Assembly (NCBI GenBank): GCA_022495995.1
Contig: JAFEMH010000989.1
Location: 124,001 to 188,000 of the forward strand
Length of the DNA stretch: 64,000 nucleotides
From: Adenophora triphylla var. japonica
Taxonomy: Eukaryota > Streptophyta > Magnoliopsida > Asterales > Campanulaceae
Direction of reading: 5' to 3'
Below are positions 34,306 through 44,646 of this stretch, piece by piece (positions within the stretch are counted from its first letter, which is position 1; each line of letters opens with the position of its first letter). The translations under genes were made by a program, and so were the position numbers. The notes under the pieces were generated by a model. The model did not search any database. It was given only the letters and a program-made list of their open reading frames with translations, and was not told where the DNA came from.

Positions 34306-34888
34306 TGGTCTCGTTGGCAATCTGAACAGCGACGGCATCGAACCTACTCCACCAGGCCAGCTGGATCCTCTCAGAGAACACCCGGTTCAGTGCCAGAGAT
34401 ATCTCCTCGTATGACACTCGAGTGCCAACTCTCGAAGAAACCGCCCTCTTCGCTTTCTTCTGCCAAACCAACATGGCAGGGAACAGGGGACGGTACGGCT
34501 CCTTGGCATTGGTAATATCAAAACCCAGCCCCGACATAACCGCTGCTCCGGGTGTAACCATCAACCACACCCGCCGTGTTGCCATAAGTCGGCAACCCGG
34601 TGATAGCGGCAAAATCCGTGGGAGTCACCGTCGCCTCCCCATCTCGAAATGGAAAGTGTGGGTCGTATCCCACCGCACTCGCTCGAGCAACATACATGGA
34701 CTCTGCTCCCTCGGCGTATCGGTCGCAGCTACAGCACTGATAAACCCAGCCAACCCGGAGTCAAGCACCAGCTGCCGCGGACTCCTCTCTCCCTCTCGAG
34801 CCACGTCCGGGATAATGTCCCACAATGCTCGCACCGCCTCAAAGGCACCCCGACTCTTCTGGTTATGAGTATTAACCGTCCCTGTCCC
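34306..34888 (-). pseudogene. Plant mobile domain antisense gene of A, exon 2 (truncated by E)
   Basis: Minus strand, starting right after an acceptor at 34889-34890. It contains 'ALWDIIPDV', 'SPRQLVLDSGLAGFI', and the mobile-domain signature 'RWDTTHTFHFEMG', matching B ('LWDRLPVL', 'SPRQIVIGTGLYEFI', 'WWDATHTFHFFWG'). After a frameshift near 34620 it continues to 'FDAVAVQIANE' (B: 'ERVAAVQIAR') and is cut at 34306 by E. Plant mobile domain proteins are known as host-like and transposon-borne proteins related to silencing; what this one does is unknown. Confidence 0.75.
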
Positions 34889-35490
34889 CTGCAGACAAAC
34901 AGCACAGAAGCAACATCAACAGAAATGCACCAACGCATGTCAAAAGGATGCAATGCAGATACGGTTCTCATTCATTTCCTACGTATATTCTCATTCATTT
35001 CGAAAACTCCGTCGAATCCGGAACTTTCAAAATATTTCGAAAACTCCGTCGAATCCGGAACTTTCAAAATATTTCGAAAACTCCGTCGAATTCGGAACTT
35101 TCAAAACATTTCGAAAACTCCGTCGAATCCGGAACTTTCAAAATCTTTCGAAAACTTCGTCGAATTCGGAACTTTCAAAATCTTTCGAAAACTCCGTCGA
35201 ATCCGGAACTTTCAAATCTCTTTCGAACATTTCGAAAATTTACTCCGTCCCGAATTAAAGCTACTTTAATTTTGGAAAATGCATCTAGACATGGAATTTT
35301 GCAACCAAAATTTTTATGTCATCTACCCATAGTGTCAATTGAACTACATCCTAGTCAATTTCGACAACAATTCATGGCAAACTCAAAAGCCCCAATTCGG
35401 GCACCAAAATCCCTAAGTTTATTCCTAGCAAATTTCTAACATTTAAAGAATGCACATTCTTAAAATTAATGGAATTTGTAGGAAACTTAC
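34889..35490 (-). other. Predicted intron 1 of the A antisense gene (602 bp)
   Basis: Minus strand: donor GTAAGTTTCC at 35490, acceptor TTTGTCTGCAG ending at 34889. It lies between two coding exons, phase 0, at the same position as the 807-bp intron of B. A 37-bp minisatellite occupies 35001-35222 of it. Confidence 0.7.
35001..35222 (+). repeat. 37-bp minisatellite inside intron 1 of the A antisense gene
   Basis: Six units begin at 35001, 35038, 35075, 35112, 35149 and 35186 with CGAAAACTCCGTCGAA, alternating AATCC/AATTC and small changes. Translated frames give repetitive peptides but nothing supports coding. Confidence 0.85.
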
Positions 35491-35649
35491 TTGTCTCTTG
35501 ATCCCATCCTTGGAGTTGTGTCTATCCCTCGCCGGATAAAACTCCGCCGGATTCAATGGGTGCACAATGGTTCGAATGGTCCGAACCAACCGTGTTCTTT
35601 CGTCATCGGTCCTTTCGTGGCGAGCCATTGGTCCTCCTTCACCCTCCAT
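35491..35649 (-). pseudogene. Plant mobile domain antisense gene of A, exon 1
   Basis: Minus strand: 53 codons starting 'MEGEGGPMARHERTDDERTR' and ending '...GIKRQ' at the donor. It matches B exon 1 (48258-48425, 56 codons, starting 'MEHAGVAIQGQGRG') in position, phase, an Arg-rich middle and the ending 'AEFYPARDRHNSKDG' against 'AEEPYPDAWQHWATV'. This exon is open in A. The palindrome at 35801 lies about 150 bp upstream. Confidence 0.7.
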
Positions 35650-36107
35650 AGCAAATTTCCTTCACAAATTCGAGCAAACCTTGCAATTTGGGTTGGAATT
35701 TTTCTCTCTTTTCTCTCCTCTCTCGCCGACAACAATGAAAGAAAATGGCTTCTTCTTCCTCGGCCTCGGCGCTGAATAGGACTTTGTCAAATTCAGTAAA
35801 AGTTCGGCCGGACTCTTACTGCACCAGAAAAAGATTCCTTCCATTTTGGTCCCTCAACTTTTGGCAATTCCAATTTTACCTCTTTTGGGCCTCCCCAAAA
35901 GTATAAAATTCCCCAGTTAGACATTTCTAACGCCCATCCCCCGAGGATAAATTCCCAGTTAGTTTTCACTAACGCTTGTCTCCTGACGTTAAATTCAGTC
36001 CAGTTGACGTTTGACATTCAAATGTTCAATCATGTCTCCGGACATTCCAGTTACTATTCCGTCTCCCGACGTTAAAATTTAATAATGGTCTTCACCATTA
36101 ATTCTCA
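35650..36107. other. Upstream region of the A antisense gene, with a palindrome and isolated stem-loops
   Basis: No ORF I accept. AGTTCGGCCGGACT at 35801-35814 is one mismatch from the LTR palindrome, with similar context (CTTACTGCACC). Short stem-loops follow toward the satellite: GTTAG-TTTTCA-CTAAC (35958-35973) and AATGGT-CTTC-ACCATT (36084-36099), with the same arm-loop-arm layout as the satellite unit but different arms. Confidence 0.5.
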
Positions 36108-39100
36108 AATCGCGACCTTTCACGGTCCGATTTCAAGTCTCAATCGCGACCTTTCACGGTCCGATTCCAATCCTCAATCGCGACCTTTCACGCTCCGATT
36201 TCAAATCCTTAATCGCGACCTTTCACGGTCCGATTCCAAATCCTTAATCGCGACCTTTCACGGTCCGATTCCAAATCCTTAACCGCGACCTTTCACGGTC
36301 CGATTTCAATCCTCAATCGCGACCTTCCATGGTCCGATTCCAATCCTCAATCGCGACCTTTCACGGTCCGATTTCAAAGTCTTAATCGCGACCTTTCACG
36401 GTCCGATTCCAATCCTTAAACGCGACCTTTCACGGTCCGATTCCAATCCTTAATCGCGACCTTTCACAGTCCGATTCCAATCCTTAACGCGACCTTTCAC
36501 GGTCCGATTTCCAAGTCTTAATCGCGACCTTTCACGGTCCGATTCCAAATCCTTAATCGCGACCTTTCACAGTCCGATTCCAAATCCTTAATCGCGACCT
36601 TTCACGGTCCGATTCCAAGTCTTAATCGCGACCTTTCACGGTCCGATTCCAATTCTCAATCGCGACCTTTCACGGTCCGATTTCAATCCTTAATCGCGAC
36701 CTTTCACGGTCCGATTCCAAGTCTTAACCGCGACCTTTCACGGTCCGATTTCAAGTCTCAATCGCGACCTTTCACGGTCCGATTCCAAATCCTTAATCGC
36801 GACCTTTCACGGTTCGATTTCAATCCTTAACCGCGACCTTTCACGGTCCGATTTCAATCCTCAATCGCGACCTTTCACGGTCCGATTCCAATCCTCAATC
36901 GCGACCTTTCACGGTCCGATTTCAAATCCTTAACCGCGACCTTTCACGGTCCGATTCCAAATCCTTAATCGCGACCTTTCACGGTCAGATTCCAAATCCT
37001 TAATCGCGACCTTTCACGGTCCGATTTCAAGTCTTAATCGCGACCTTTCACGGTCCGATTCCAATTCTCAATCGCGACCTTTCACGGTCCGATTTCAATC
37101 CTTAACCGCGACCTTTCACGGTCCGATTCCAAATCCTTAACCGCGACCTTTCACGGTCCGATTCCAATCCACAATCGCGACCTTTCACGGTCCGATTTCA
37201 ATCCTCAATCGCGACCTTTCACGGTCCGATTTCCAAGTCTTAATCGCGACCTTTCACGGTCCGATTCCAAATCCTTAATCGCGACCTTTCACGGTCCGAT
37301 TCCAAATCCTTAATCGCGACCTTTCACGGTCCAATTCCAAGTCTTAATCGCGACCTTTCACGGTCCGATTCCAATTCTCAATCGCGACCTTTCACGGTCC
37401 GATTTCAATCCTTAATCGCGACCTTTCACGGTCCGATTCCAAGTCTTAACCGCGACCTTTCACGGTCCGATTTCAAGTCTCAATCGCGACCTTTCACGGT
37501 CCGATTCCAAATCCTTAATCGCGACCTTTCACGGTCCGATTTCAATCCTCAATCGCGACCTTTCACGGTCCGATTTCAATCCATAATCGCGACCTTTCAC
37601 GGTCCGATTTCAATTCTCAATCGCGACCTTTCACGGTCCGATTCCAAATCCTTAATCGCGACCTTTCACGGTCCGATTTCAATCCTCAATCGCGACCTTT
37701 CACGGTCCGATTCCAATTCTTAACCGCGACCTTTCACGGTCCGATTCCAATCCGCAATCGCGACCTTTCACGGTCCGATTCCAATTCTTAACCGCGACCT
37801 TTCACGGTCCGATTTCAATCCTCAATCGCGACCTTTCACGGTCCGATTCCAATTCTTAACCGCGACCTTTCACGGTCCGATTCCAATCCGCAATCGCGAC
37901 CTTTCACGGTCCGATTCCAATTCTTAACCGCGACCTTTCACGGTCCAATTTCAATCCTCAATCGCGACCTTTCACGGTCTGATTCCAAGTCTTAACCGCG
38001 ACCTTTCACGGTCCGATTTCAATCCTCAATCGCGACCTTTCACGGTCCGATTTCCAAGTCTTAATCGCGACCTTTCACGGTCCGATTCCAAATCCTTAAT
38101 CGCGACCTTTCACGGTCCGATTTCAAGTCTCAATCGCGACCTTTCACGGTCCGATTCCAAATCCTTAATCGCGACCTTTCACGGTCCGATTTCAATCCGT
38201 AATCGCGACCTTTCACGGTCCGATTCCAAATCCTTAATCGCGACCTTTCACGGTCCGATTTCAAAGTCTCAATTGCGACCTTTCACGGTCCGATTTCAAT
38301 CCTCAATCGCGACCTTTCACGGTCCGATTCCAAATCCTTAATCGCGACCTTTCACGGTCCGATTTCAAGTCTCAATCGCGACCTTTCACGGTCCGATTCC
38401 AAATCCTTAATCGCGACCTTTCACGGTCCGATTTCAATCCGCAATCGCGACCTTTCACGGTCCGATTCCAAATCCTTAATCGCGACCTTTCACGGTCCGA
38501 TTTCAAAGTCTCAATCGCGACCTTTCAGGGTTCGATTTCAAACCTCAATCGCGACCTTTCACGGTCCGATTCCAATTCTTAACCGCGACCTTTCACGGTC
38601 CGATTCCAATCCGCAATCGCGACCTTTCACGGTCCGATTCCAAGTCTTAACCGCGACCTTTCACGGTCCGATTTCAATTCTCAATCGCGACCTTACACGG
38701 TCCGATTTCAAGTCCTCAATCGCGACCTTTCACGGTCCGATTCCAACTCTCAACCGCGACCTTTCACGGTCCAATTCCAATCCTTAACCGCGACCTTTCA
38801 CGATCCGAGTCCAATCCTTAATCGCGACCTTTCACGGTCCGATTTCAATCCTCAATCGCGACCTTTCACGGTCCGATTTCAATCCTTAATCGCGACCTTT
38901 CACGGTCCGATTTCAATCCTCAACCGCGACCTTTCACGGTCCGATTTCAATTCTCAATCGCGACCTTTCACGGTCCGATTTCAAGTCCTCAATCGCGACC
39001 TTTCACGGTCCGATTTCAAGTCTCAACCGCGACCTTTCACGATCCGATTCCAATTCTCAATCGCGACCTTTCACGGTCCGATTCCAACTCTCAATCGCGA

Positions 39101-39290
39101 CCTTTCACGGTCCGATTCCAATTCTCAATCGCGACCTTTCACGGTCCGATTCCAACTCTCAATCGCGACCTTTCACGGTCCGATTTCAAAGTCTTAATCG
39201 CGACCTTCCACGGTCCGATTTCAATCCCCCATCTCGACCTTTCACGGTCCCATCTCAAACAGTCAATCTCGACCTTCGCGGTCCGACCTC
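36108..39290 (+). repeat. Satellite-like array, about 90 copies of a 34-bp stem-loop unit
   Basis: Consensus core AATCGCGACCTTTCACGGTC then CGATT and a variable linker (TCAATCCTC, CCAAATCCTT, CAAGTCTTA and others). The core folds as AATCG(c)GACC-TTTCAC-GGTC-CGATT, a 9-bp stem with one bulged C. Unit length is mostly 33-36 bp, giving about 92 units. Variation is concentrated in the linker; arms and loop are nearly constant. Degenerate units continue to about 39320. Ogre-type elements are known to carry tandem repeats in front of the 3' LTR. Confidence 0.92.
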
Positions 39291-39955
39291 CACTCTCCTA
39301 TCGAGACCTTCGCTGTTCGTCTTCTCGGCAACAGCAATAAGCCCGAACCCCAAGGCACGAACGCCTTGCAACAATCCCTCTTCGGCCATCCTCGTAAGCC
39401 CGAACACCTTTTTCACTTCAGCAAGTGAACATTCATCTCCCCGGCCGCCAGTCGTAAGCCCGACCGTTCCACCTCAGCGGCAGCTGCAATAAGCCCGCAC
39501 AACAATCCCTCTTCGGCCATCCAGGTAAGCCCGAACGCCCATCCCCAGTAGGATAAAAACTGGCAACAGCAATAAGCCCAGCACCCAAGGCACGAATGCC
39601 CTCGTCAGCATCGCAACTCCGGTTTGAGGCGCCACACGCCCTCGAAGGTTTCAAGTCCTGTGTTCGAGACGCCTCCCAACAGTCCATTCAGGTACAGGTA
39701 CCTCGCGAATGGTCTCATCCAGGTTTAGACGCCTCCTAACAGTCTCGCTCAGGTCAAGGTCTCCATGCGCGGCCCTTGCCCCCTTTCGAACTACGATCGG
39801 CTTGATTCCCGCTCGGGATACATAGGAATCCTTTTCGCTAAGGGTCCAGCCAGCTGACCGCCCAGGTCTCTTTCAAAGTAAGGCATCCCGATTTGGATCC
39901 TTATCTTTTTCAACGACCCCACCTCCTTCGGAGGAGACGTCGCTGAGGGGCTAAC
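39291..39955 (+). other. Pre-LTR region of A with short repeats and polypurine tract
   Basis: Noncoding; repeats of 'AATAAGCCCGAAC' and 'CCCTCTTCGGCCATCC' occur at 39330-39400 and 39485-39600. A further duplicated phrase 'GACGCCTCC-AACAGTC' lies at about 39669-39745. The purine tract GAGGGG at 39945-39950 just before the LTR would prime plus-strand synthesis; B has GAGGGG at the same place. Confidence 0.6.
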
Positions 39956-41987
39956 TGTAAGTACCCAAATCCGGATCGTCCAAATCCGTCAGAAAGTTAA
40001 CCGAAATCCGTTAAGCTGGCTCGCTCGGGTTAACCGGAACTCGTTAAACTCCCATTGCTTTGTGCCAATGAGATGTCCCGGATCGCCCGTGCATCCCGAC
40101 GTCGAACCGTACTTAACACGTGTCATCTCACGTAAAAGTATGGCTTTCCCTGAAAAACGCATTTTCCGGCACTTTCCGGGGGCGTTTCAGACATTTTCCG
40201 GACTGTTATTTTAAAAAACGGACAAAACCGGGACAGGGGAACGAATTCCCATAAGGCTGGTGACTCAGAGGACACTTGGCACGCATGCCACCTCCCTCTA
40301 GTCACCCTTCAATCACAAATCAAGGCTAAAAGACCAAAATACCCCTGATTTGCAAGCCTAGTCCGCCGACTCCCTGTGCACTTTTCCCGAAATTGCCAAA
40401 GAAGTCCCCAGATTTCCAAAATACCCAAAAACCCCCTGGATTCAGTCCAAGTCCGTCCGGACTCCTACTGCAATTTTCACCCTATAAATAGAAGTTGCTG
40501 TCAAAGGCAAGAAAAGACCAAAATCACTCCAAAAATTCACCACCCCCTCGGCCCAACTGATTTTCACCCCTTTCGAGCTTCCGTTCTGTCTCGATTCGCG
40601 TGAAACCTTCGTATTTCGATCAAATACGCACTCTACTACTTCGAAACAACCTTTCGAATCACTTTCCGTGTCCCGTACACACCTCCCGAGCCAAAGGAGT
40701 CGACCCTAGCCATAGGTATAACTCCCTCTCTCTAAATCTCTCGTTCCATCTCGGTTTACGCGCCAGTCGCTACAACCGTTTCGAACGTCGTTATCGAAAT
40801 GTAGACGCCTCCGTCTAACGGGGTCCGATACGTTTTAGCCCCTCGATCCTCTTCTCTTTCCGTAAGAGAAGTAATCACGGGTTAAAACGGCGTTCCGACC
40901 CCGTTCCGTTTATTTTTATTGTCATTTACCAATTCCGGATCGATCGATCCGTTGATCGTTACTTAATTTTCGTCATTTACAAATTCGAGCCGTTTGGCCT
41001 CGTTGATCGTCATTTACAATTCCGAGCCGATTGGCCTCGTCGATCGTCATTTACGATTCCGGATCGTTTGATTCCGTTGACACTACTTTAAATACTGTCA
41101 TTTACAAGTCCGACCCGTTTGGATCGTGATAGTATTTACTTTTCAAAGTCCGAGTCGCAACCCGATTCGTTGATCGCATATCATTTAATACGCATTTTTC
41201 CCGTAAAAAATAGTTAACAATGTAATGCCCGGTTCAAAACCGGAGTTCGTTCGTCGAACTCTCTTTCAAAACACGCGAAATGACGTTCGGCCTCCGAATG
41301 CTCGTCTTCAAACTAAAAGCCGCCATTTGACACTTAAAATCATTTAATACGCATTTTTCCCGTAAAAATCGTTAACAATGACATTCTCGGTTCAAAAAAC
41401 CGGAGTTCGACCTCCGAACTCCCTTTCAACTCAAAATCGACGTTTGCCACGCAAACGCTCATTTCAACTTAAAATCGACGTTTGCCACGCAAACGCTCAT
41501 TTCAAACTCAAAACCGACGTTTGTCATTCAAACGCTCGTCTTTTCAAAAGTCACCTAATCAACGTTTGTCATTCAAACCAAGATTAAGCTTGTCATTCAA
41601 GCCCCCATTTCAAAACACACACACACACACACGATTTCGAGAAAGGTAGAAAGACTCGTCATGCGAGGCGTTTCGGGCGATCTCGTAATACTCTACCCGA
41701 AACGTAACTTGACCTCCGAACCTAACAATCTCTGGTACTAAAAGCTTTTTACTCGTTTTTGCTACCAATAAAAATGATCCCCTTTTTCAAAGCCTTTTCC
41801 TAAGTTTTTGCTACCAATAAAAACGACACCATTTTCTAAAGCCGTTTCTCAACGTTTGGGCTCAAAATACAAAAACCGCGTGGCGACTCCTCATTTTTCC
41901 TTCCCATGAAGCGAGGTCTCAGACACCAACCCCCCGCGAAAGACAACCGCCTTTCCGCGCCCGCGCGCGAAAGATCGGGTAATTTCA
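39956..41987 (+). repeat. 3' LTR of element A (2,032 bp)
   Basis: Starts TGTAAGTACCC, ends GGGTAATTTCA. It contains the palindrome (40450-40463) and TATA box (40482-40490), and fewer copies of the 37- and 38-bp repeats than the 5' LTR. A unit GGATCGATCGATCC near 40937 is absent from the 5' LTR. Confidence 0.9.
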
Positions 41988-42586
41988 ATGCCTAAATCGT
42001 GTTCTATTGATATTGAATTAAATCAGTTAAAAGTAGTTTACATGATTTAATTGCTCTGTGATTTAGAATTGATTGAATTCTGCAAATCTGCAAAACTGGC
42101 TTCATGGTGTCACGCGACATAGTATGTCTATGTCACGCGACAGATAATGTCTGATAGCCTTTCTAGGTCGTGCGACATATCGTGACTCTGGGAGTCTCTG
42201 TCACGCGACAAACAAGCCCAATCTGGGCAGAATCAGTTTGTTGAACAATCCTGCTAATCTGTGAAAGTGTTTACAATCTGATATGTTTATGCATTAATCT
42301 GGATGCTATAAAATTAAAGTTTATAGGGCTATGCTAGATTAATTCATTGTTTATGCATGCTTAGTTAATTAAAATTATGATTTTATTAATTGTTGCGATG
42401 CATGATTTATGTGTTCTTAAATGTTAAGAATTTTAGATGTTTAGTTGAAACAATATATTGCGATTTCCTGAATGTTTAGATTGAAACATTAAAATTTTGG
42501 TTTTATGATTGTTTATGAGAAACATGTCATTTTACGCGAAATTTAAAAGGAAACTGATTGTTTATAAAAGGTAGTGATTATGTTGC
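41988..42586 (+). repeat. Truncated 5' LTR of Copia element C
   Basis: AT-rich, no ORF, directly before a primer-site-like sequence. It contains four CpG near-palindromes (42108-42210) and a TATA-like GCTATAAAA at 42305-42313. The end is inferred from the primer site; no sequence in the window equals the start of the 3' LTR (63799 onward), so the overlap between LTRs cannot be tested here. Confidence 0.5.
42108..42210. promoter_or_regulatory. Cluster of TGTCACGCGACA elements in the Copia 5' LTR
   Basis: TGTCACGCGACA at 42108, 42131 and 42199 and a variant GGTCGTGCGACA at 42166. The motif is an imperfect 12-bp palindrome (TGTC.CG.GACA). The first two are 23 bp apart. Function unknown. Confidence 0.55.
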
Positions 42587-42589
42587 CAA

Positions 42590-42597
42590 ATCAGAGC
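42590..42597 (+). promoter_or_regulatory. Possible primer binding site of Copia element C
   Basis: ATCAGAGC matches the second half of the usual TGGTATCAGAGC; the first four bases read CCAA or similar and do not match. Position before the gag leader fits. Confidence 0.35.
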
Positions 42598-43249
42598 TGA
42601 TTTCTAATTGTGCATGTCTAGGAGAGTTCTGTCGAAGGAAGATTTGGTACTTAAGTAGTCCTTGTAGCTCACCTATCTTCCTGGGAACTTACCTGGTGCA
42701 CGATTATGACTATCTTTGCTGATATGCTTATAATCTACCTTAAAGAACCTTTATTTAACTTTTAAGTTCTTTATGCCAATTCATGATTAAAACACTTGAA
42801 ACCATTCAGATAGTTTTGGGTGGGCTTGCCATAGCAAGGTACTTTGATTCTATTCGTATGCGAGCAAGATGAGGAAATGGTGGTTCCTATACGTTTAAAG
42901 TGAATGAACTTAATTGGGTTATCAAAATGGTTTTGGACCCAAGGCATAAGATGAGATTAAAATATACCTAGACATATGATGTATTGAATAAGTCTCATAA
43001 AAGATCTAAGAGTCATATATGTGATATGATTGATGTTTCTACCTAATTAATTTAATTTTGAGCGGTTTGCCATAGCAAACATGAAATTAAATTAAAGTTA
43101 GATCTTAGCCCATTAAATGTATATTATGCTTATTTGCATTGGAAGGTGTATAATTTAGTGAGAGAATTTTATGTAAATGCATTATACTTCTCATATGATA
43201 TGTTTACTTATATGTGTTCATATTTTATGTGTATCTTTTTGTAGAATAA
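42598..43249 (+). other. Leader of Copia element C
   Basis: AT-rich, no ORF. 'TTGCCATAGCAA' recurs at about 42827 and 43068 with similar flanks. No other structure recognised. Confidence 0.5.
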
Positions 43250-44646
43250 ATGGCATCAAACAATAATCACTTTTCACTGCGATCTGTCCTTGAGAAGGAA
43301 AAGTTGGAAGAGAATGGTACAAACTATATGGATTGGATCCGTAGTTTGAGAACTGTTCTCAAACAAGAAGAAAAGTTGTACGTTCTCGAGGAACCTATTC
43401 CACCTGAACCTGCTGCCAATGCTACTAGGGTAGTGAAGGATCAATATCTGACACACAAGCGTGATTCTGTAGATGTTGGTTGCCTCATGCTCTCCGCCAT
43501 GTGCAAGAACCTTCAGAAGGATCTTGAGCACTTGGGGACAGTTGATTTGAACAATCGACTGATGGAAATGTTTCAAGTTCAAGCTAGGCAAGAAAGGTAT
43601 AACACAGTTAAGGTCTTAACCTCATGCTCTTAAGTTGAAGGGCCACATTGAGCATCTTGAAAGGCTCGGTTTTCCAATTAGCCAAGAGTTGGCTACCGAC
43701 ATAATATTGAATTCATTGCCCAAATGTTTTAGTAATTTCATAATGCACTATAGCATGGGAGGCATGAATAAAAGCCTTTCCGAGTTAGTTCAAATGTTGA
43801 ACACTGCGGAAACCAATATTGTCGAGAAGAAAACCGATCAAGTGTTGATGGTTAACAAGGGGAAGGGTTTCAAGGGTAAAGGAAAGGCAAAAGTTGCTAA
43901 TCCTAAGGCAAATGTTGCTAAACCCAAAGAGACTTCCAAGCCTAAAGAGGCTAAGCCCAAGTCCCAAGAGGACGCAGTCTGCTTCCATTGCAATGAGATT
44001 GGACATTGGAGGAGAAAATGCGGAAAATACAAGGAAGCACTGAAGAAGAGCAAAGGAGTTGCTTCGACTTCAGGTATCTTTGTTATAGATATATTTCTAT
44101 CTACTTCTAGTTCTTGGATATTGGATACCGGATGTGGAACTCACATTTGTTTAAATGTGCAGGGTCTAAAGAACAGAAGGATGCTTGAGGAAGGTGAAGT
44201 GGACCTACGTGTGGGGAATGGAGCAAGAGTTGTTGCATTAGCCGTAGGAACTTATGAAGTTACTTTACCTAGTGGATTAATACTTGTTTTGAACAATTGT
44301 TATTACGTTCCAGCTTTAAGTAGAAATATTATTTCGATTTCATGTTTGGATAATGAAGGTTTTAATTTTCTTATATGTGATAAGAAATTTTCCATTTACA
44401 AGAGTGATATGCATTATTGTACTGCTGTTTCATTCAATGGCCTTTATATTCTTGATGTTGAAAATCGTGATAATGATGTCTATAACATTAACAAGAGATC
44501 TAAACCCAATGATGTAAACCACACTTACTTATGGCATTGTCGTCTTGGCCACATAAATGAGAAACGCATCTATAAACTCCACAAAGATGGATTTTTAGAC
44601 TCACATGATTATGAATCTTATGAGACATGCGAATCTTGTTTACTTG
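43250..44646 (+). pseudogene. Copia gag, protease and GAG-pre-integrase region (5' half of the ORF)
   Basis: The ATG at 43250 starts 'MASNNNHFSLRSVLEKEKL', a UBN2-type Copia gag. The frame stops at 43633; sequence matching the next part of gag ('HIEHLERLGFPI') continues from 43635 in another frame, so a small deletion/frameshift lies near 43610-43640. Then come a Lys-rich linker, zinc knuckle CFHCNEIGHWRRKC (43980-44021), a protease motif 'WILDTGCGTHIC' at about 44115, and the pre-integrase region 'YLWHCRLGHINEKRI' near 44530. It ends at 44646 where B is inserted; the frame resumes at 61244. Confidence 0.88.
44642..44646. repeat. Target-site duplication of B, left copy (ACTTG)
   Basis: ACTTG directly before the B LTR; the same five bases follow the other LTR at 61239-61243. 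Removing B and one copy keeps the Copia frame open across the junction. Confidence 0.92.

Larger units (their letters stand above)
1112..41987 (+). mobile_element. Element A: Ogre/Tat-like Ty3/gypsy retrotransposon, degenerate, carrying a nested array
   Basis: An LTR retrotransposon bounded by two related LTRs starting TGTAAGTACCC (1112-3225 and 39956-41987). The order is LTR, primer site resembling a tRNA-Arg complement, about 1.3 kb leader, gag, protease, G-patch, RT, RNase H, integrase, antisense extra ORFs, satellite, polypurine tract, LTR. Total 40.9 kb; removing the nested E array (18320-34305) leaves about 24.9 kb, the size range known for Ogre elements. All ORFs are frameshifted. No target-site duplication is visible: TCATC on the left, ATGCC on the right. 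Lineage assignment rests on the primer site, G-patch, size and antisense ORFs; a phylogeny of RT was not possible here. Confidence 0.85.

Noticed and set aside
18315..34310. Target-site duplication for element E
   Set aside because: The right side is deleted, so none can be expected; TGCGG on the left has no partner at 34306.
34948..35439. Overlapping + strand ORFs of up to 200 codons near the 37-bp repeats
   Set aside because: They read through an intron minisatellite on the strand opposite to the antisense gene; repetitive peptides only.
36085..36282. Open frame across the start of the 34-bp satellite
   Set aside because: It exists only because the repeat lacks stops in one frame; it ends within the array and has no similarity to a protein domain.
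36108..39290. CRISPR-like array (regular repeats and variable spacers)
   Set aside because: Spacers are only about 10 bp, drawn from a few types, and the context is a plant LTR element.
1107..41992. Target-site duplication for element A
   Set aside because: TCATC and ATGCC do not match, nor do shifts of one or two bases.
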